A model generated the notes under the pieces. That model saw only the letters and a program-made list of their open reading frames with translations, was not told the origin of the DNA and did not search any database. 63,203 nt of DNA from Micromonospora sp. CPCC 205371 (GTDB lineage: Bacteria > Actinomycetota > Actinomycetes > Mycobacteriales > Micromonosporaceae): the NCBI RefSeq assembly GCF_026130045.1, contig NZ_JAIBNX010000016.1:1-63203 (forward strand), given 5' to 3'. Positions 53,294 through 62,860 of the stretch are shown one piece after another (position 1 is the stretch's first letter; each line of letters starts with the position of its first letter). Position numbers and translations under genes: made by a program.

Positions 53294-54570
53294 GCCGACC
53301 GTGCCACCGGGACATCGGTACCCGCGTCCGGCAAGGGAAGACGGTCGGCGAACGGATCGGGGTAGGTGCGCCAGACCGCCTCGCCGTCGGCGAGTTCGGC
53401 GTCGGTTAACAAGCACCTGCTCAAGGCGCGGTGCACGGCGCCGGCGTCGAGGTCGATGCCGATGAAGACCAGGTGCTGGTGCCGATCGCCGTAGTACGGA
53501 TCCCAGTCGAACGTGGCGGCGACCCGGCGCTCGGCACAGACATCGAGCCAGCCCTCGTCAGGGACGGCGGCCAGCCATCGGTCCAGGGCCTCGAGAGCCA
53601 GCCCGCCGCCGGCGTAATCCCAAGTGACGACGGTGTCGGGTTGGCTGGCCAGCCACAGGTGACCGCGGGAGCGGATGACGCCGGTATTCACGCTCTCGAG
53701 CACATCATGCAGCCGCTGCGGATGGAACGGACGCCGCGTCCGGTAGACGGTCGACACGACGTCTCCCTGCGGCTGGGCGTCATGGATCCCGACCAGGTAT
53801 CCCGCGATTCCGCGTGCGGCCGCGCCGGGGACCTGCGGATGGTGTCGGTGGGTGTCGCGTAGGTGCCGGGCCAAGGCGGTGGCGTCGATCCGGTCGCCAT
53901 CCAGATGCACACACGTCGCCCACGGCCCGAGGCGGTGCAGCAGGGTGCACACCTGAGCGGTGTCGAGCGGGCCGTCGGTGCAGGAGCCCCACAGCACATG
54001 GGTGTCGGCGTATTCGATTTGCCGCACCACCACGTCCGCGACCGACCGGTGATCGTCGTCGGCGGCCTGGATGCCCAGCGCCACCAGGTCGTCGTCGCTG
54101 CTGAGCCCGTCGAGCAGGCACTCCGCGTCGACCACCGTGACGTACGAATCGACGCCGATCACCTCGGCCAACGCGACGCCGTCCACCAGACAGCGGGCGC
54201 AGGCGGCGGCGACCGTCTCAGGCTCGACCACCGGGGGCAGCATGAGCACGATGTCGTGGCCCGGATAGGTGCGGGACAGCCGGGCAACGCCGGGCAGGAC
54301 CTCGTCGCAAAGAGCGTGGGACAGGCACCCACGCACTAGAGCGCCCCGATCTTCAGCGGTCCGGTCCGTCTCGGTGCTCAAGACACGGCGCACGTAGCCG
54401 GTACCGGTCAAGTCGTACCGCACCAGCAACAGCGCCGGGCCGGCGGCCAGCAACGCCCGCGCGACCCCGTACGTGGCCGCTGGCCAAAATCCGGACAGCA
54501 CTGTCAGCGACGGCCGGACATCGGCGTCCGTGGCTGCCGTCGAGTCCGGGACGACCGGGGCTGACGACAT
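53290..54570 (-). CDS. mrf: Ribosome hibernation factor-recruiting GTPase MRF (COG0523)
   Basis: A 426-residue COG0523/CobW-type protein from the ATG at 54570 (GGAGG seven bases before); the GTG at 54576 is too close to it. The N-terminus SLTVLSGFWPAATYGVARAL replaces the usual Walker A GxxGxGKT, a feature of the MRF group; the middle has GVDSYVTVVDAECLLDGLSS and the CobW C-terminal domain has HPQRLHDVLESVNTGVIRSR and HQHLVFIGIDLD. MRF helps the hibernation factor bind ribosomes carrying zinc-free proteins during zinc starvation, which fits rpmE2 in the window. A Zur box lies just upstream, and a methyltransferase follows with ATGA overlap. Confidence 0.9.
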   Translation of the reverse strand: MSSAPVVPDSTAATDADVRPSLTVLSGFWPAATYGVARALLAAGPALLLVRYDLTGTGYVRRVLSTETDRTAEDRGALVRGCLSHALCDEVLPGVARLSRTYPGHDIVLMLPPVVEPETVAAACARCLVDGVALAEVIGVDSYVTVVDAECLLDGLSSDDDLVALGIQAADDDHRSVADVVVRQIEYADTHVLWGSCTDGPLDTAQVCTLLHRLGPWATCVHLDGDRIDATALARHLRDTHRHHPQVPGAAARGIAGYLVGIHDAQPQGDVVSTVYRTRRPFHPQRLHDVLESVNTGVIRSRGHLWLASQPDTVVTWDYAGGGLALEALDRWLAAVPDEGWLDVCAERRVAATFDWDPYYGDRHQHLVFIGIDLDAGAVHRALSRCLLTDAELADGEAVWRTYPDPFADRLPLPDAGTDVPVARSA

Positions 54571-54586
54571 ACCCACACCTCCGTAT

Positions 54587-54601
54587 TGAAAACGATTGTC
54601 A
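54587..54601 (-). promoter_or_regulatory. Zur-like operator of MRF
   Basis: TGAAAACGATTGTCA differs from the two other boxes by one base. It lies 17 bases upstream of the MRF start, overlapping the likely promoter. Confidence 0.85.
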
Positions 54602-55048
54602 TTCTATTCCGATCTCCGGGTATTAGTCAAAGCGGCCAGGGGCGGACCCGTTACCCCTCGACCAGCCGCCGCTCGACCGCAGCCGCGTCACCGCTTATCG
54701 TGACCACCGACGCCTCCACGCGTCACCGCACGGCCCTCCCGGCAGCACTCCGCCAAGAGACGACGGGAGGGCCGTCGCCCATCAAGACCTGATCACGGTG
54801 CCGCCGAACACAAACAAGGGCAACCACCAAGTGATCGCCCCCAGCCGGTCCTCATCGTCAACGCCGCCGGACTACTCCAACGTGCTCATCCTGAGCGCCG
54901 TCGAACATTTTGGGGCGAAGATGCGTCTCGTTCTGTCTCCCGCTGGGGCTGTGCCTCGGACTCGCGTTCGGCAGTCTCACGCCCCGAGCGTGGCGGCGAC
55001 CGCGACCAACAGCACGGTCATCGGGCCTTGGCCGGCAATGATAGGGGG
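54602..55048. other. Non-coding region with one strong hairpin
   Basis: No gene is visible. It holds the upstream part of the MRF promoter region and a strong hairpin at 54730-54775, then a gene-free run to the LRV gene. Confidence 0.45.
54730..54775. terminator. Strong hairpin, orphan terminator
   Basis: ACGGCCCTCCCG (54730-54741) pairs perfectly with CGGGAGGGCCGT (54764-54775), loop 22 bases. No gene ends immediately before it on the + strand, so it may be left from a deleted gene or insulate the MRF promoter. Confidence 0.6.
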
Positions 55049-56464
55049 ATGGCGGGACAGGAGCGGCGGGTAGCTCTCATGCAGGGCCTGGCTAGCAATG
55101 CCGCGCTGGAGATGGACATGCTGCGGCCGCTGCTGGCCAGTCGGGATGCCTCGACGTTGGTTGCGCTGGCGCGGCGTCCGGACCTCGCACGTTCCGACGC
55201 CGAGGCGCTGATGCGGCGTGGTGCGACCGTGCGCACTGCGTTAGCGGGCAATCACGCGGCCGCGATGTTGGTCTGGCGGCTGCTTGTCGAGGATCCGGAG
55301 CCGTTCGTACGGGCGACGTTGGCCGGTGGTGCGGGGTGGAGCGAGCGGGCCGCGCTTATCGACCGGCCGCGTGACGTGCCGCTACCGGGAGAGGTCGGGC
55401 TTCGGCTCGCCGACGATCCTGAGCCGGATGTTCGCTTTGCGCTTGCTCAACGTGATGAGAATCCCGACGTGGTACGTCGCCACCTTGTCGCGGATCCGTC
55501 TTCGCGGGTGCGTGCCGCACTGCCGGCAGGTTGGGCGGATGCCCCGATCGAAGCGGTGCGGAAGCTGCTCACTGATGCTGAGTGGCGGGTGCGTCGGGTG
55601 GCGATCGCCGCGTACGTGCCGCCGCCCGAGCTCGTTCCGGCGCTGTTAGACGATCCAATCAGGATAGTCCGCTTGGAGACTCTGGCACGGGCGCCGATAC
55701 CGGCGGAGTCCTTTGTGGGGGATCCTGATCCGGACGTACGGGCGGCGGTGGCCGGCAACCCGAACCTGTCCCCGACGGCCGTCATGTCGCTGGCCTCCGA
55801 TCCGGAGCCGCGGGTGCGGGTGCGCATGATGTACCGGCCTGACCTTCCCGAGACGGTGCGCGAACGGATCGCGGGCACGGTGCGGCCCGAGGATCTGGAC
55901 GGTGTGGCGAGGTGGCTGCTTCCGGACGCGGCTCCGTTGTCGACTCGGTTGGCGTACGTCGATTCGCCGTTGGTGTTTGTGCGCCGTGCGGTGGCACACT
56001 CCGCGGACCTGCCGCTGGAGGCGGCCCGGCGTCTGTTCGCCGACGAAGACACTTCGGTTCGGCTGTTGGCGGCAAGGCACCATCCGGACGCTCCGGCGGA
56101 GCTCTTGGTGGAGTTGGCTTCGGCCGGCTGGGGTGCGATGGGCTTGCTGCGTTTTCATCGCAACTTTCCCGCCGCGGTGTTGGTGGAGTATGCCGACTCG
56201 GCCGACGGCCCGGTCCGGATGATCGCAGCCGCCCACCCTCGCCTGCCCGCGGCTGCGGCTGTGCGCCTGAGCGGGCACATCGATGCGGCCGTGCGCCGCG
56301 AGGTGGCGGCCAACCCGGCGCTGCCGAGCCCCGAGATAGTCCGAGCGCTGGAGGACCCCTCGCTCGAGGTGGTCAAGGCCGCCGCGAGCAATCCCCAGTT
56401 GCCGCGAACCGTGGCGGAAGACCTCATCCGCGACAGTTTCGGAGGTAGGGCGGCGAACAAGTAA
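55049..56464 (+). CDS. Leucine-rich-repeat-variant (LRV/HEAT-like) protein
   Basis: About 471 residues from the ATG at 55049 with AGGGGG directly in front. It consists of tandem short helical repeats with the pattern DPxPxVRxAxAxxxxLP: DDPEPDVRFALAQRDENPDV, ADPSSRVRAALPAGWADAPI, GDPDPDVRAAVAGNPNLSPT, SDPEPRVRVRMMYRPDLPET and ALEDPSLEVVKAAASNPQL. About 15 units can be counted. Such LRV proteins are scaffolds for protein-protein contact; the target is unknown. It stands alone between MRF and the large protease. Confidence 0.8.
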   Translation: MAGQERRVALMQGLASNAALEMDMLRPLLASRDASTLVALARRPDLARSDAEALMRRGATVRTALAGNHAAAMLVWRLLVEDPEPFVRATLAGGAGWSERAALIDRPRDVPLPGEVGLRLADDPEPDVRFALAQRDENPDVVRRHLVADPSSRVRAALPAGWADAPIEAVRKLLTDAEWRVRRVAIAAYVPPPELVPALLDDPIRIVRLETLARAPIPAESFVGDPDPDVRAAVAGNPNLSPTAVMSLASDPEPRVRVRMMYRPDLPETVRERIAGTVRPEDLDGVARWLLPDAAPLSTRLAYVDSPLVFVRRAVAHSADLPLEAARRLFADEDTSVRLLAARHHPDAPAELLVELASAGWGAMGLLRFHRNFPAAVLVEYADSADGPVRMIAAAHPRLPAAAAVRLSGHIDAAVRREVAANPALPSPEIVRALEDPSLEVVKAAASNPQLPRTVAEDLIRDSFGGRAANK

Positions 56465-56568
56465 ATACACGCACTATTGCGAGTAGTACTCGCATCCTCT
56501 TGTGGTGAAGATCGATGGCTGACATCATTTGCCGTACCTGGCGTCATCTTGCCAAACGGGGGTGAGCG

Positions 56569-59500
56569 ATGTCCGCCTGGTCCTTTTTTCGTGGCGTCCG
56601 CGAGGCCGGGCGTGTCCGCTCGGCGGCAATAGCCATCATTCTTCTCGCCACCGGGCTGGTGGTGCTGCCAGGAGGCAGTCACGTCGAACGCGGCGTGATC
56701 GTGACCAACAATCCCGCAACGGCCATTGCGGGCGAATTTCTAGTCAAGTTCCACGACACGGTCGAGGTGCCCGAGGTGGCCGGTAGAACCATCGACCTGG
56801 TGGCCCAGCACGGCGGTGTTGCCACGAAGGTGTTTCCGGCTTTCCGCGGGTTCGCGCTGGCCGCCAGCGATACGCAGGCGGAACGAATCGCCGCTGACCC
56901 GGTTGTCGACTTCGTGGAGCGTAACCAGCGGTTGACGCCGCTGGACACGCAGAATACGGGTGCGACGCCCGACCGTCCCTGGCAGCTGCATAACCTGGAC
57001 CGGATCGACCAGCGGGCGCTGCCGGGGAACAGCGAGTTCAACCATGGGACCACCGCGGTGCCGATTTACATTGTGGACGATGGCATCCTGCAAAATCACG
57101 AGCAGTTCGGCGGCGCTCTGAGCCGGGTCACCATCGGCTTCAGTGCCTCCGGTCTGGGGGCCTACCGGGACTGTAGTGGCCACGGGACGGCGGTGGCTTC
57201 GGTGGCCGCCGGCTCGACGGTTGGCGTGGCGAAACAGTCACCGATCATCTCGGTCCGTGTGGGGTGTGGGAGTTCGGGGCACACTGCGGCGCGCGTTGTC
57301 GAGGGCCTTCAGTACATCATCGGGCAGGGCCGGCGGCCGGCCGTGGTGAATATCAGCCTCGGTGTCAGTGCCGGGGTGGATGGATTCGTCGATTCGTCGG
57401 TGCTGGCGTTGATCGCTGCCGGATTTACGGTTGTCATGGCAGCTGGTAACGACAACATGGACGCGTGTGGTGTCACGCCCGCGCGGACCGCCAACCAGGC
57501 GTATGGCGCGATTGTGGTGGGAGGTGCCGACCTGATTGACCGGCGACTGCCCGGAAGCAATCATGGATCGTGCGTGCACCTGTGGGCGCCGGCGCAGGAG
57601 GTGGTCGTCGCGAACGGTGAGTTCCCCGCCCTCTACGCACCCGAGCGGGGAACTGGCACGTCGTTGGCGGCGCCGCTAGTGTCGGGTGCGGCCGCCATGA
57701 TCCTGGCCGCGCATCCCACGTTCACGCCGGCGCAGGTCAAGGACGCCCTGCTAGCGGACGCTACACCGGACATCGTCGAAGGCGTCGACCCCGGCGATGA
57801 GGAAGCCCGCGGGCGGCTGTTGTACATTCCGCCGCCAGACCAGCCGGCGACGGCCACCTCCTCAGACCTCAACGAGCTGTTCAACATCTATGGCAACCAG
57901 GGCGGTCACTGGACCGGTGGCGACGAGACGATGTCGGTTGAACTGCCGGACGGGCGGGTGGCATGGTTCTTCGGAGACACCATGCTCGGTACGGTGAATT
58001 CGGATGGCACCAGGCCGCCGAACCAGCCGATGGTGCACAACTCGGTGGTCATCCAGGACGGCAACACCCTCACCGACACCCTGCTGGGCGGTACGCAGTC
58101 CAGCCCGTTGTCATTCGTCGGCTGGGAAGACGAGCTTCCCCCCAAGGATGACTACCTCGGCTGGTGGCCCGGCGAAGGGCACGTAGTCGGTGACGAGCTG
58201 CAGGTCTTCTACACCAAGGTGAAACGCGGCAGCGGCGGCCCGTTGTCGTTCGTCACCGAAGCCCGGGGGATCGCCCGGCTTAGTCTGCCCGACCTGACAC
58301 CGCAGGGCCTACCCACAAAGCTGAAGGATCTCCCGCTGCACATCGGCTGGGGCACCGCCATGGTCGACGCCGACGACGGGTTCACCTACATCTACGGCGC
58401 GGAGTCCGATGGCGCGACCAACCACCTGCACATCGCCCGCGCACCCCAGGGGCAGGTGCTGGGTTCGGCCAGCAACCCCACCGGGGCGTGGCAATTCTGG
58501 ACCGGATCCGGCTGGAACAACTCGCCATCGACGTCGGCCCGAACCACCACGGGCATGGGAACCGGATTCAGCGTCAAGCGTCACGACGACGGCCGCTACG
58601 TGCTTGTCACCGTGGACAATAGCCAGCCGTTCACCAACCGCGTCCTGGCCTTCTTCGCCGACAAACCCACCGGGCCCTTCATTCACCAAACGTTGCTGTA
58701 CAACGCGCCCGAAGCGACCGGCAACAGCTACGTCTACAACGCCCGGATCCACCCCGAGCAGAACAGCTCCGGTGACTTCGTCCTCTCGTACAACGTCAAC
58801 AGCCTCGACCCGGCCGACGCCAACAGGGACGTGCGCCGGTACCGCCCGAAGTTCATCCACGTGAAGCTGCCACCGGCGGTCAACGCCAACCAGTTGCCCG
58901 ACGCACCCCGAAACCTCACGGCCTCGGCCAATGCCAACGGTGTCGTCAGCCTCTCCTGGACGATGCCGACCGGGTCCAAGAACAACAATGTCGTCTATCG
59001 GATATATGAGCGCAACGCCGACTCCGGCGCCTCCCATTTCACCCGACCCAACGGTACGGTCTCGTCCACCTCGACGTCGTTCGGCATGCTGACACCCGGG
59101 GTGTACCAGTTCCGGGTCACCGCGCAGAACGCCGTGGGCGAGGGCCCACCATCCCTGCCGGCATCGGTCGCCGTGGTCATTCCTAAACCAGCGAACGCGC
59201 CGGCCAACCTCACCGGCACCGCCAACCCGGACGGATCCGTATCACTGAGCTGGGGCCCGGTCACAGCGGCCGGGTGGGTCAACTACCGCGTCTACCAGCT
59301 CGACGTCACCGGCGGCCAATCCGAGTTCACCGAGTCCGGCAGTGCCGTCATCGACGAAACGACAGCCCGCGTCACCGGTCTGACTCGGGGAAGCATGTAC
59401 GACTTCCGCGTCACGGCGTTCAACGGCGGTGGCGAGGGGCCACCGTCGAACATCGTCAGGCTGACCGCGACGGTCCAGCCACCGCCCGCCCCGACCAACC

Positions 59501-61842
59501 TGGTCGCGACGCCGAATCCGGACGGAACCATCGGCCTGACCTGGAACAGCTCCGGGCCCGGCATCTGGTACTGGGTGTCCAGCCGGAACATCAGCGATGA
59601 TCCGAACGCGGAGTTCACCCAGTACGAGTACCCGGTGTCCAACGGGCCGGCGTTCACCGCCGCCTACCTCACCGTGGGGGATACCTACGAATTCCGGGTG
59701 GTCTCGTTCAACGAGGGTGGCCCGAGCGCTCCGTCGAACATCGCCCGTGCGACGTCCGCCATCGCGCCGCCGCCGGCACCCACCAACCTGGTCGCCACGG
59801 CGAACGGCGACGGAACCATCGGCCTGAACTGGGACAGTTCGGGGCCGGGCATCTGGTACTGGGTGTACAGCCGAAAACTCAGTGAAGCCACGTTTACCAA
59901 GAGCCAGTACCACGTCGAGACGACCACTTTCACCGCCGCGTTCCTGACCGTGGGCGAACAGTACGAGTTCTATGTCGTGTCGTTCAACGAGGGCGGGGAA
60001 AGCGCCCGCTCGAACATCGTGCGAGCCAGATCCACTGTGGCGCCACCGCCCGCACCGACCCATCTGACCGCGACATCCAACGACGACGGCAGCATCGCCC
60101 TGTCGTGGCGAAGCTCGGGCCCCGACATCTGGTACTGGGTGTACAGCCGCAACGTCAGCAACGGTCAGACGACGTTTACCAAGAGCCAGTACCACGTCGA
60201 AAACACGGTCTTCACCGCCGGCTTCCTACAGATCGGCGACGTGTACGAGTTCTATGTTGTGTCGTTCAACGAGGGCGGTGAAAGCGCCCGCTCGAACACC
60301 GTCCAGGCTTCCTCTTCCATCCCACCGCCGGCGGCGCCACGCAACCTCACCGCGTCCGCGGGCAACAGCGAGGTCCACCTGTCGTGGACCGCACCCGAGC
60401 CCGGCCTGTGGTACTACGTCTACACCCGAGAAGGCGCCACCGGGCCGTTTGTGCGCAGCCAGTATCCGATCACGAGCGGCACCACCTTTACCGCCGGCTA
60501 CTTGTCCAACGGCACCACGTACGCGTTCTACGTTACGGCGATCGACACTGGAGGGGAGAGCGCGCCGTCGAACACCGTCCAGGCCACTCCCAAGCTCCCG
60601 CCCCCACCGGCGCCGACCAACCTCACCGCGACACCCCAGTCCAACGGCAACATCCGCCTGTCCTGGAACTCGTCCGGCGCCGGCATCTGGTACTGGGTCT
60701 ACAGCAGGAACGCCGCCGGCGGCTCCTACACCCGGTCGCAGTACCCGGTGACCAACGGGACCACCTTCACCGCCGGCTATCTCACCGTCGGAGCCACCTA
60801 CTCCTTCTACGTCACCGCGTTCAACGACGGCGGTGAAAGCCCGAAGTCCAACACCGTACAGGCCACATCCACCATCCCGCCGCCACCCGCGCCCGCCAAT
60901 CTCACGGCGACCGCACTGAGCAACGGAACGATCCGCCTGTCGTGGGGTTCCTCCGGAGCCGGCCTCTGGTACTACGTCTACAGCCGCAATGTCACCCTGG
61001 GCGAGTCGTTCAAGCGGAGCCAGTACCCGATCACCAACGGAACCAGCTTCACGGCCGGATACCTCCACATCGGCCACACCTACGCCTACTACGTGCGGGC
61101 GATCAACGCCGGCGGCGAAGGCCCAGCCTCCAACACGGCCCAGGCCATAGCCACCATCCCACCACCCAGCAACGTCAGCGCCGTCTGGACCGAACACGCC
61201 ACCGGCCGGGTATCCTGGCGATCCAACAACAACCCCGGCGGCATGTTCTACGTCTACGTGCGAAACGTCGACGCCAACCAGAACTTCGAACGCCAGCAGC
61301 ACCCGGTCAGCGGGCGAAACTGGCAGAGCGTCAGCCCCCTCACCGGTGGGAACTATCAGTTCTACGTGGTAGAACTCGGTGCCCACGGCGGCCAGAGTGG
61401 ACCGTCCAACATCTTCACCCTCCAGTCCACCTACCCGCTACCCGCCGCGGGCAACGTCAGCGCCAGCCTTCACTACAGCCCGATCTCTTGCTACACCGTC
61501 CAGAACACCCGCGTGTGCGGAACCACCGTGTATCCACAGGCGAACCTGACCAACTGGGCGGCCGCATTCCAGTCCAACGACGAACTCCGGATCGATTGGA
61601 CGTACCGAGTCAACGGTGAAGTCAAAATGACCCCAAGCGCGTACTGCCAAGGAAGCGGCGGCATCACCTCCTGCCAACGCAGCGGACCAGGCATAAGCGT
61701 GGCATGGGCCGAAGCCCTCGGCCCGCCCAGTGTCTGCGTTACCACCGAGGGCTACGCCTACTACTACCGCAACGTCAACAGCACCGTAAAAGTCAGCAAG
61801 ACCCGGCGCGACTGCGTCACCCCGGGCGCGCCCGGGGGATGA
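56569..61842 (+). CDS. Giant secreted S8 peptidase with beta-propeller and FnIII repeats
   Basis: A 1757-residue modular exoenzyme. An N-terminal hydrophobic segment (SAAIAIILLATGLVVLPG) exports it. Residues about 60-125 are an I9 propeptide. The S8 domain has Asp in IYIVDDGILQNHEQF (~168), His in SGHGTAVASVAAG (~206), Asn in VMAAGNDN (~291) and Ser in GTGTSLAAPLVSGAAA (~364). Residues about 420-780 form a DUF4185/DUF5005-like propeller (LNELFNIYGNQGGHWTGGDE, VAWFFGDTMLGT). Nine FnIII domains follow from about residue 780 to 1620, beginning PxAPxNLxAx and separated by Pro-rich links. The last 130 residues contain paired Cys. The propeller and FnIII parts suggest binding to a polysaccharide or surface. 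Confidence 0.92.
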   Translation: MSAWSFFRGVREAGRVRSAAIAIILLATGLVVLPGGSHVERGVIVTNNPATAIAGEFLVKFHDTVEVPEVAGRTIDLVAQHGGVATKVFPAFRGFALAASDTQAERIAADPVVDFVERNQRLTPLDTQNTGATPDRPWQLHNLDRIDQRALPGNSEFNHGTTAVPIYIVDDGILQNHEQFGGALSRVTIGFSASGLGAYRDCSGHGTAVASVAAGSTVGVAKQSPIISVRVGCGSSGHTAARVVEGLQYIIGQGRRPAVVNISLGVSAGVDGFVDSSVLALIAAGFTVVMAAGNDNMDACGVTPARTANQAYGAIVVGGADLIDRRLPGSNHGSCVHLWAPAQEVVVANGEFPALYAPERGTGTSLAAPLVSGAAAMILAAHPTFTPAQVKDALLADATPDIVEGVDPGDEEARGRLLYIPPPDQPATATSSDLNELFNIYGNQGGHWTGGDETMSVELPDGRVAWFFGDTMLGTVNSDGTRPPNQPMVHNSVVIQDGNTLTDTLLGGTQSSPLSFVGWEDELPPKDDYLGWWPGEGHVVGDELQVFYTKVKRGSGGPLSFVTEARGIARLSLPDLTPQGLPTKLKDLPLHIGWGTAMVDADDGFTYIYGAESDGATNHLHIARAPQGQVLGSASNPTGAWQFWTGSGWNNSPSTSARTTTGMGTGFSVKRHDDGRYVLVTVDNSQPFTNRVLAFFADKPTGPFIHQTLLYNAPEATGNSYVYNARIHPEQNSSGDFVLSYNVNSLDPADANRDVRRYRPKFIHVKLPPAVNANQLPDAPRNLTASANANGVVSLSWTMPTGSKNNNVVYRIYERNADSGASHFTRPNGTVSSTSTSFGMLTPGVYQFRVTAQNAVGEGPPSLPASVAVVIPKPANAPANLTGTANPDGSVSLSWGPVTAAGWVNYRVYQLDVTGGQSEFTESGSAVIDETTARVTGLTRGSMYDFRVTAFNGGGEGPPSNIVRLTATVQPPPAPTNLVATPNPDGTIGLTWNSSGPGIWYWVSSRNISDDPNAEFTQYEYPVSNGPAFTAAYLTVGDTYEFRVVSFNEGGPSAPSNIARATSAIAPPPAPTNLVATANGDGTIGLNWDSSGPGIWYWVYSRKLSEATFTKSQYHVETTTFTAAFLTVGEQYEFYVVSFNEGGESARSNIVRARSTVAPPPAPTHLTATSNDDGSIALSWRSSGPDIWYWVYSRNVSNGQTTFTKSQYHVENTVFTAGFLQIGDVYEFYVVSFNEGGESARSNTVQASSSIPPPAAPRNLTASAGNSEVHLSWTAPEPGLWYYVYTREGATGPFVRSQYPITSGTTFTAGYLSNGTTYAFYVTAIDTGGESAPSNTVQATPKLPPPPAPTNLTATPQSNGNIRLSWNSSGAGIWYWVYSRNAAGGSYTRSQYPVTNGTTFTAGYLTVGATYSFYVTAFNDGGESPKSNTVQATSTIPPPPAPANLTATALSNGTIRLSWGSSGAGLWYYVYSRNVTLGESFKRSQYPITNGTSFTAGYLHIGHTYAYYVRAINAGGEGPASNTAQAIATIPPPSNVSAVWTEHATGRVSWRSNNNPGGMFYVYVRNVDANQNFERQQHPVSGRNWQSVSPLTGGNYQFYVVELGAHGGQSGPSNIFTLQSTYPLPAAGNVSASLHYSPISCYTVQNTRVCGTTVYPQANLTNWAAAFQSNDELRIDWTYRVNGEVKMTPSAYCQGSGGITSCQRSGPGISVAWAEALGPPSVCVTTEGYAYYYRNVNSTVKVSKTRRDCVTPGAPGG
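58900..61430 (+). repeat. Tandem FnIII-encoding repeats
   Basis: Nine units of about 280 bases inside the large protease gene. Neighbouring units are very similar: GTCGTTCAACGAGGGCGG and CTACTGGGTGTACAGCC recur nearly unchanged near 59870-59990 and 60130-60270. Such repeats recombine easily, so the unit number may vary between strains. Confidence 0.8.
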
Positions 61843-61848
61843 ACCCAT

Positions 61849-61895
61849 GATCAGGGCGTCTTCCACGTCATAGCGGCCTGGAGGGCGCCCTGATC
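61849..61895 (+). terminator. Hairpin terminator after the large protease
   Basis: GATCAGGGCG (61849-61858) pairs with CGCCCTGATC (61886-61895), loop 27 bases, seven bases after the stop. Confidence 0.6.
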
Positions 61896-62231
61896 GGGGG
61901 CTGTCAAGTCAACTTCGGTCATGCCCCCGTCGGTAGCCTTCTCCTGGGTTAGCGCGAATCGTCGGGGCTTGCATCATCGGTGAACCGCTCAACACAGTCA
62001 GTGCTCAGGCTTCCCTGGCCGACGACCGGCACCCACCTGCGATCACCGCAGGGCTGGAATTCGGGAGTCGTTCTGGATGGCATACGCGAGTTCGTGGCAT
62101 GACACACGACGAAGGCAGCCAGTCGTCTCGCTCGTTTGATCGAGCTGCGACGCCGACGGGCCGTGGCCACCCGAGGCAGCGATCGTGCGATCGGTTGGCT
62201 CGGGTGGTGTCCTTTTTAGACTAGGGCGATC
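61896..62231. other. Non-coding region carrying repeat copy B
   Basis: No supported gene. The second copy of the dispersed repeat occupies 62065-62163. Confidence 0.45.
62065..62163 (+). repeat. Dispersed direct repeat, copy B
   Basis: Same orientation and about 80% identical to 2771-2857, with a few extra bases (CACACGAC). It lies in DNA without genes at the end of the accessory region. Confidence 0.6.
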
Positions 62232-62432
62232 GTGCCGAACAGGCGTAGTTCTGGTTGGGCATCGGTCTATGTCGATCCTGACACACACCCAAACCCAACA
62301 CTCCAGGTCAGGCCTCGTTTCGAGCTGTGGATCTCCGAGGGGCAGCGGGCCGTCGCCGGCGACTGGCACTCGTACGCCGCCCGCACCGCCGCTCACTGCC
62401 GATCCGCCATAAACGATCAATCAATTGGCTGA
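62232..62432 (+). CDS. Possible fragment of a hypothetical protein
   Basis: A GTG-started frame of 66 residues with the protein-like stretch VRPRFELWISEGQRAVAGDW, then HSYAARTAAHCRSA. It ends abruptly and may be the start of a longer gene broken by a frameshift. No family recognised. Confidence 0.35.
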   Translation: MPNRRSSGWASVYVDPDTHPNPTLQVRPRFELWISEGQRAVAGDWHSYAARTAAHCRSAINDQSIG

Positions 62433-62860
62433 TCCGGGACTGCAACCGTGCACAGGGCAGCGGCTACTTGCGTGCACCTGATCTTGCAGCTCTGCCAGCC
62501 CCTCTGAGGCTCTGAGGCGAGGGGCATGGCGGAGACGAAGCACGACGACGGCCTCGCGAGGCGTACCCCGCCCTCACGCCACGGTTCGCGAACAACACCG
62601 GCAAACGGCGATCGGCGAGGCGTACGAACGCGGGATCGCGGAGTACGACGGGGTAGCGTCTAGCACAGGGGCGAGCAGATCGGCTGCCACACCCTCGATC
62701 GGCCGCATCTGTTCCTCGACGATTCCCGCAGCGGCGTGCTGTTGCCTCCGTTCTCGCCATCGGTCCAGCACGTGGCTGAGCGGGTGGCGATCCTGGTTGT
62801 CGGGCGGCTCGGCCAGCGTCTCGGACCGTCCGACTTTTGGTCGGCCAGAGGTATCTGCAG
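62433..62860. other. No gene seen
   Basis: The frames here are short and Arg-rich on both strands without conserved content. A minus-strand stretch with MLDRWRERRQQHAAAGIVEE is the only protein-like part and could be a fragment. Confidence 0.4.

Noticed and set aside
60226-61386. 386-residue - frame opposite the FnIII repeats
   Set aside because: Periodic Gly/Val-rich antisense translation of the repeats, not a gene.
58900-61430. Regular repeats considered as a CRISPR array or minisatellite
   Set aside because: Unit length is about 280 bases, in frame, and encodes FnIII domains; no short direct repeats with unique spacers occur anywhere in the window.
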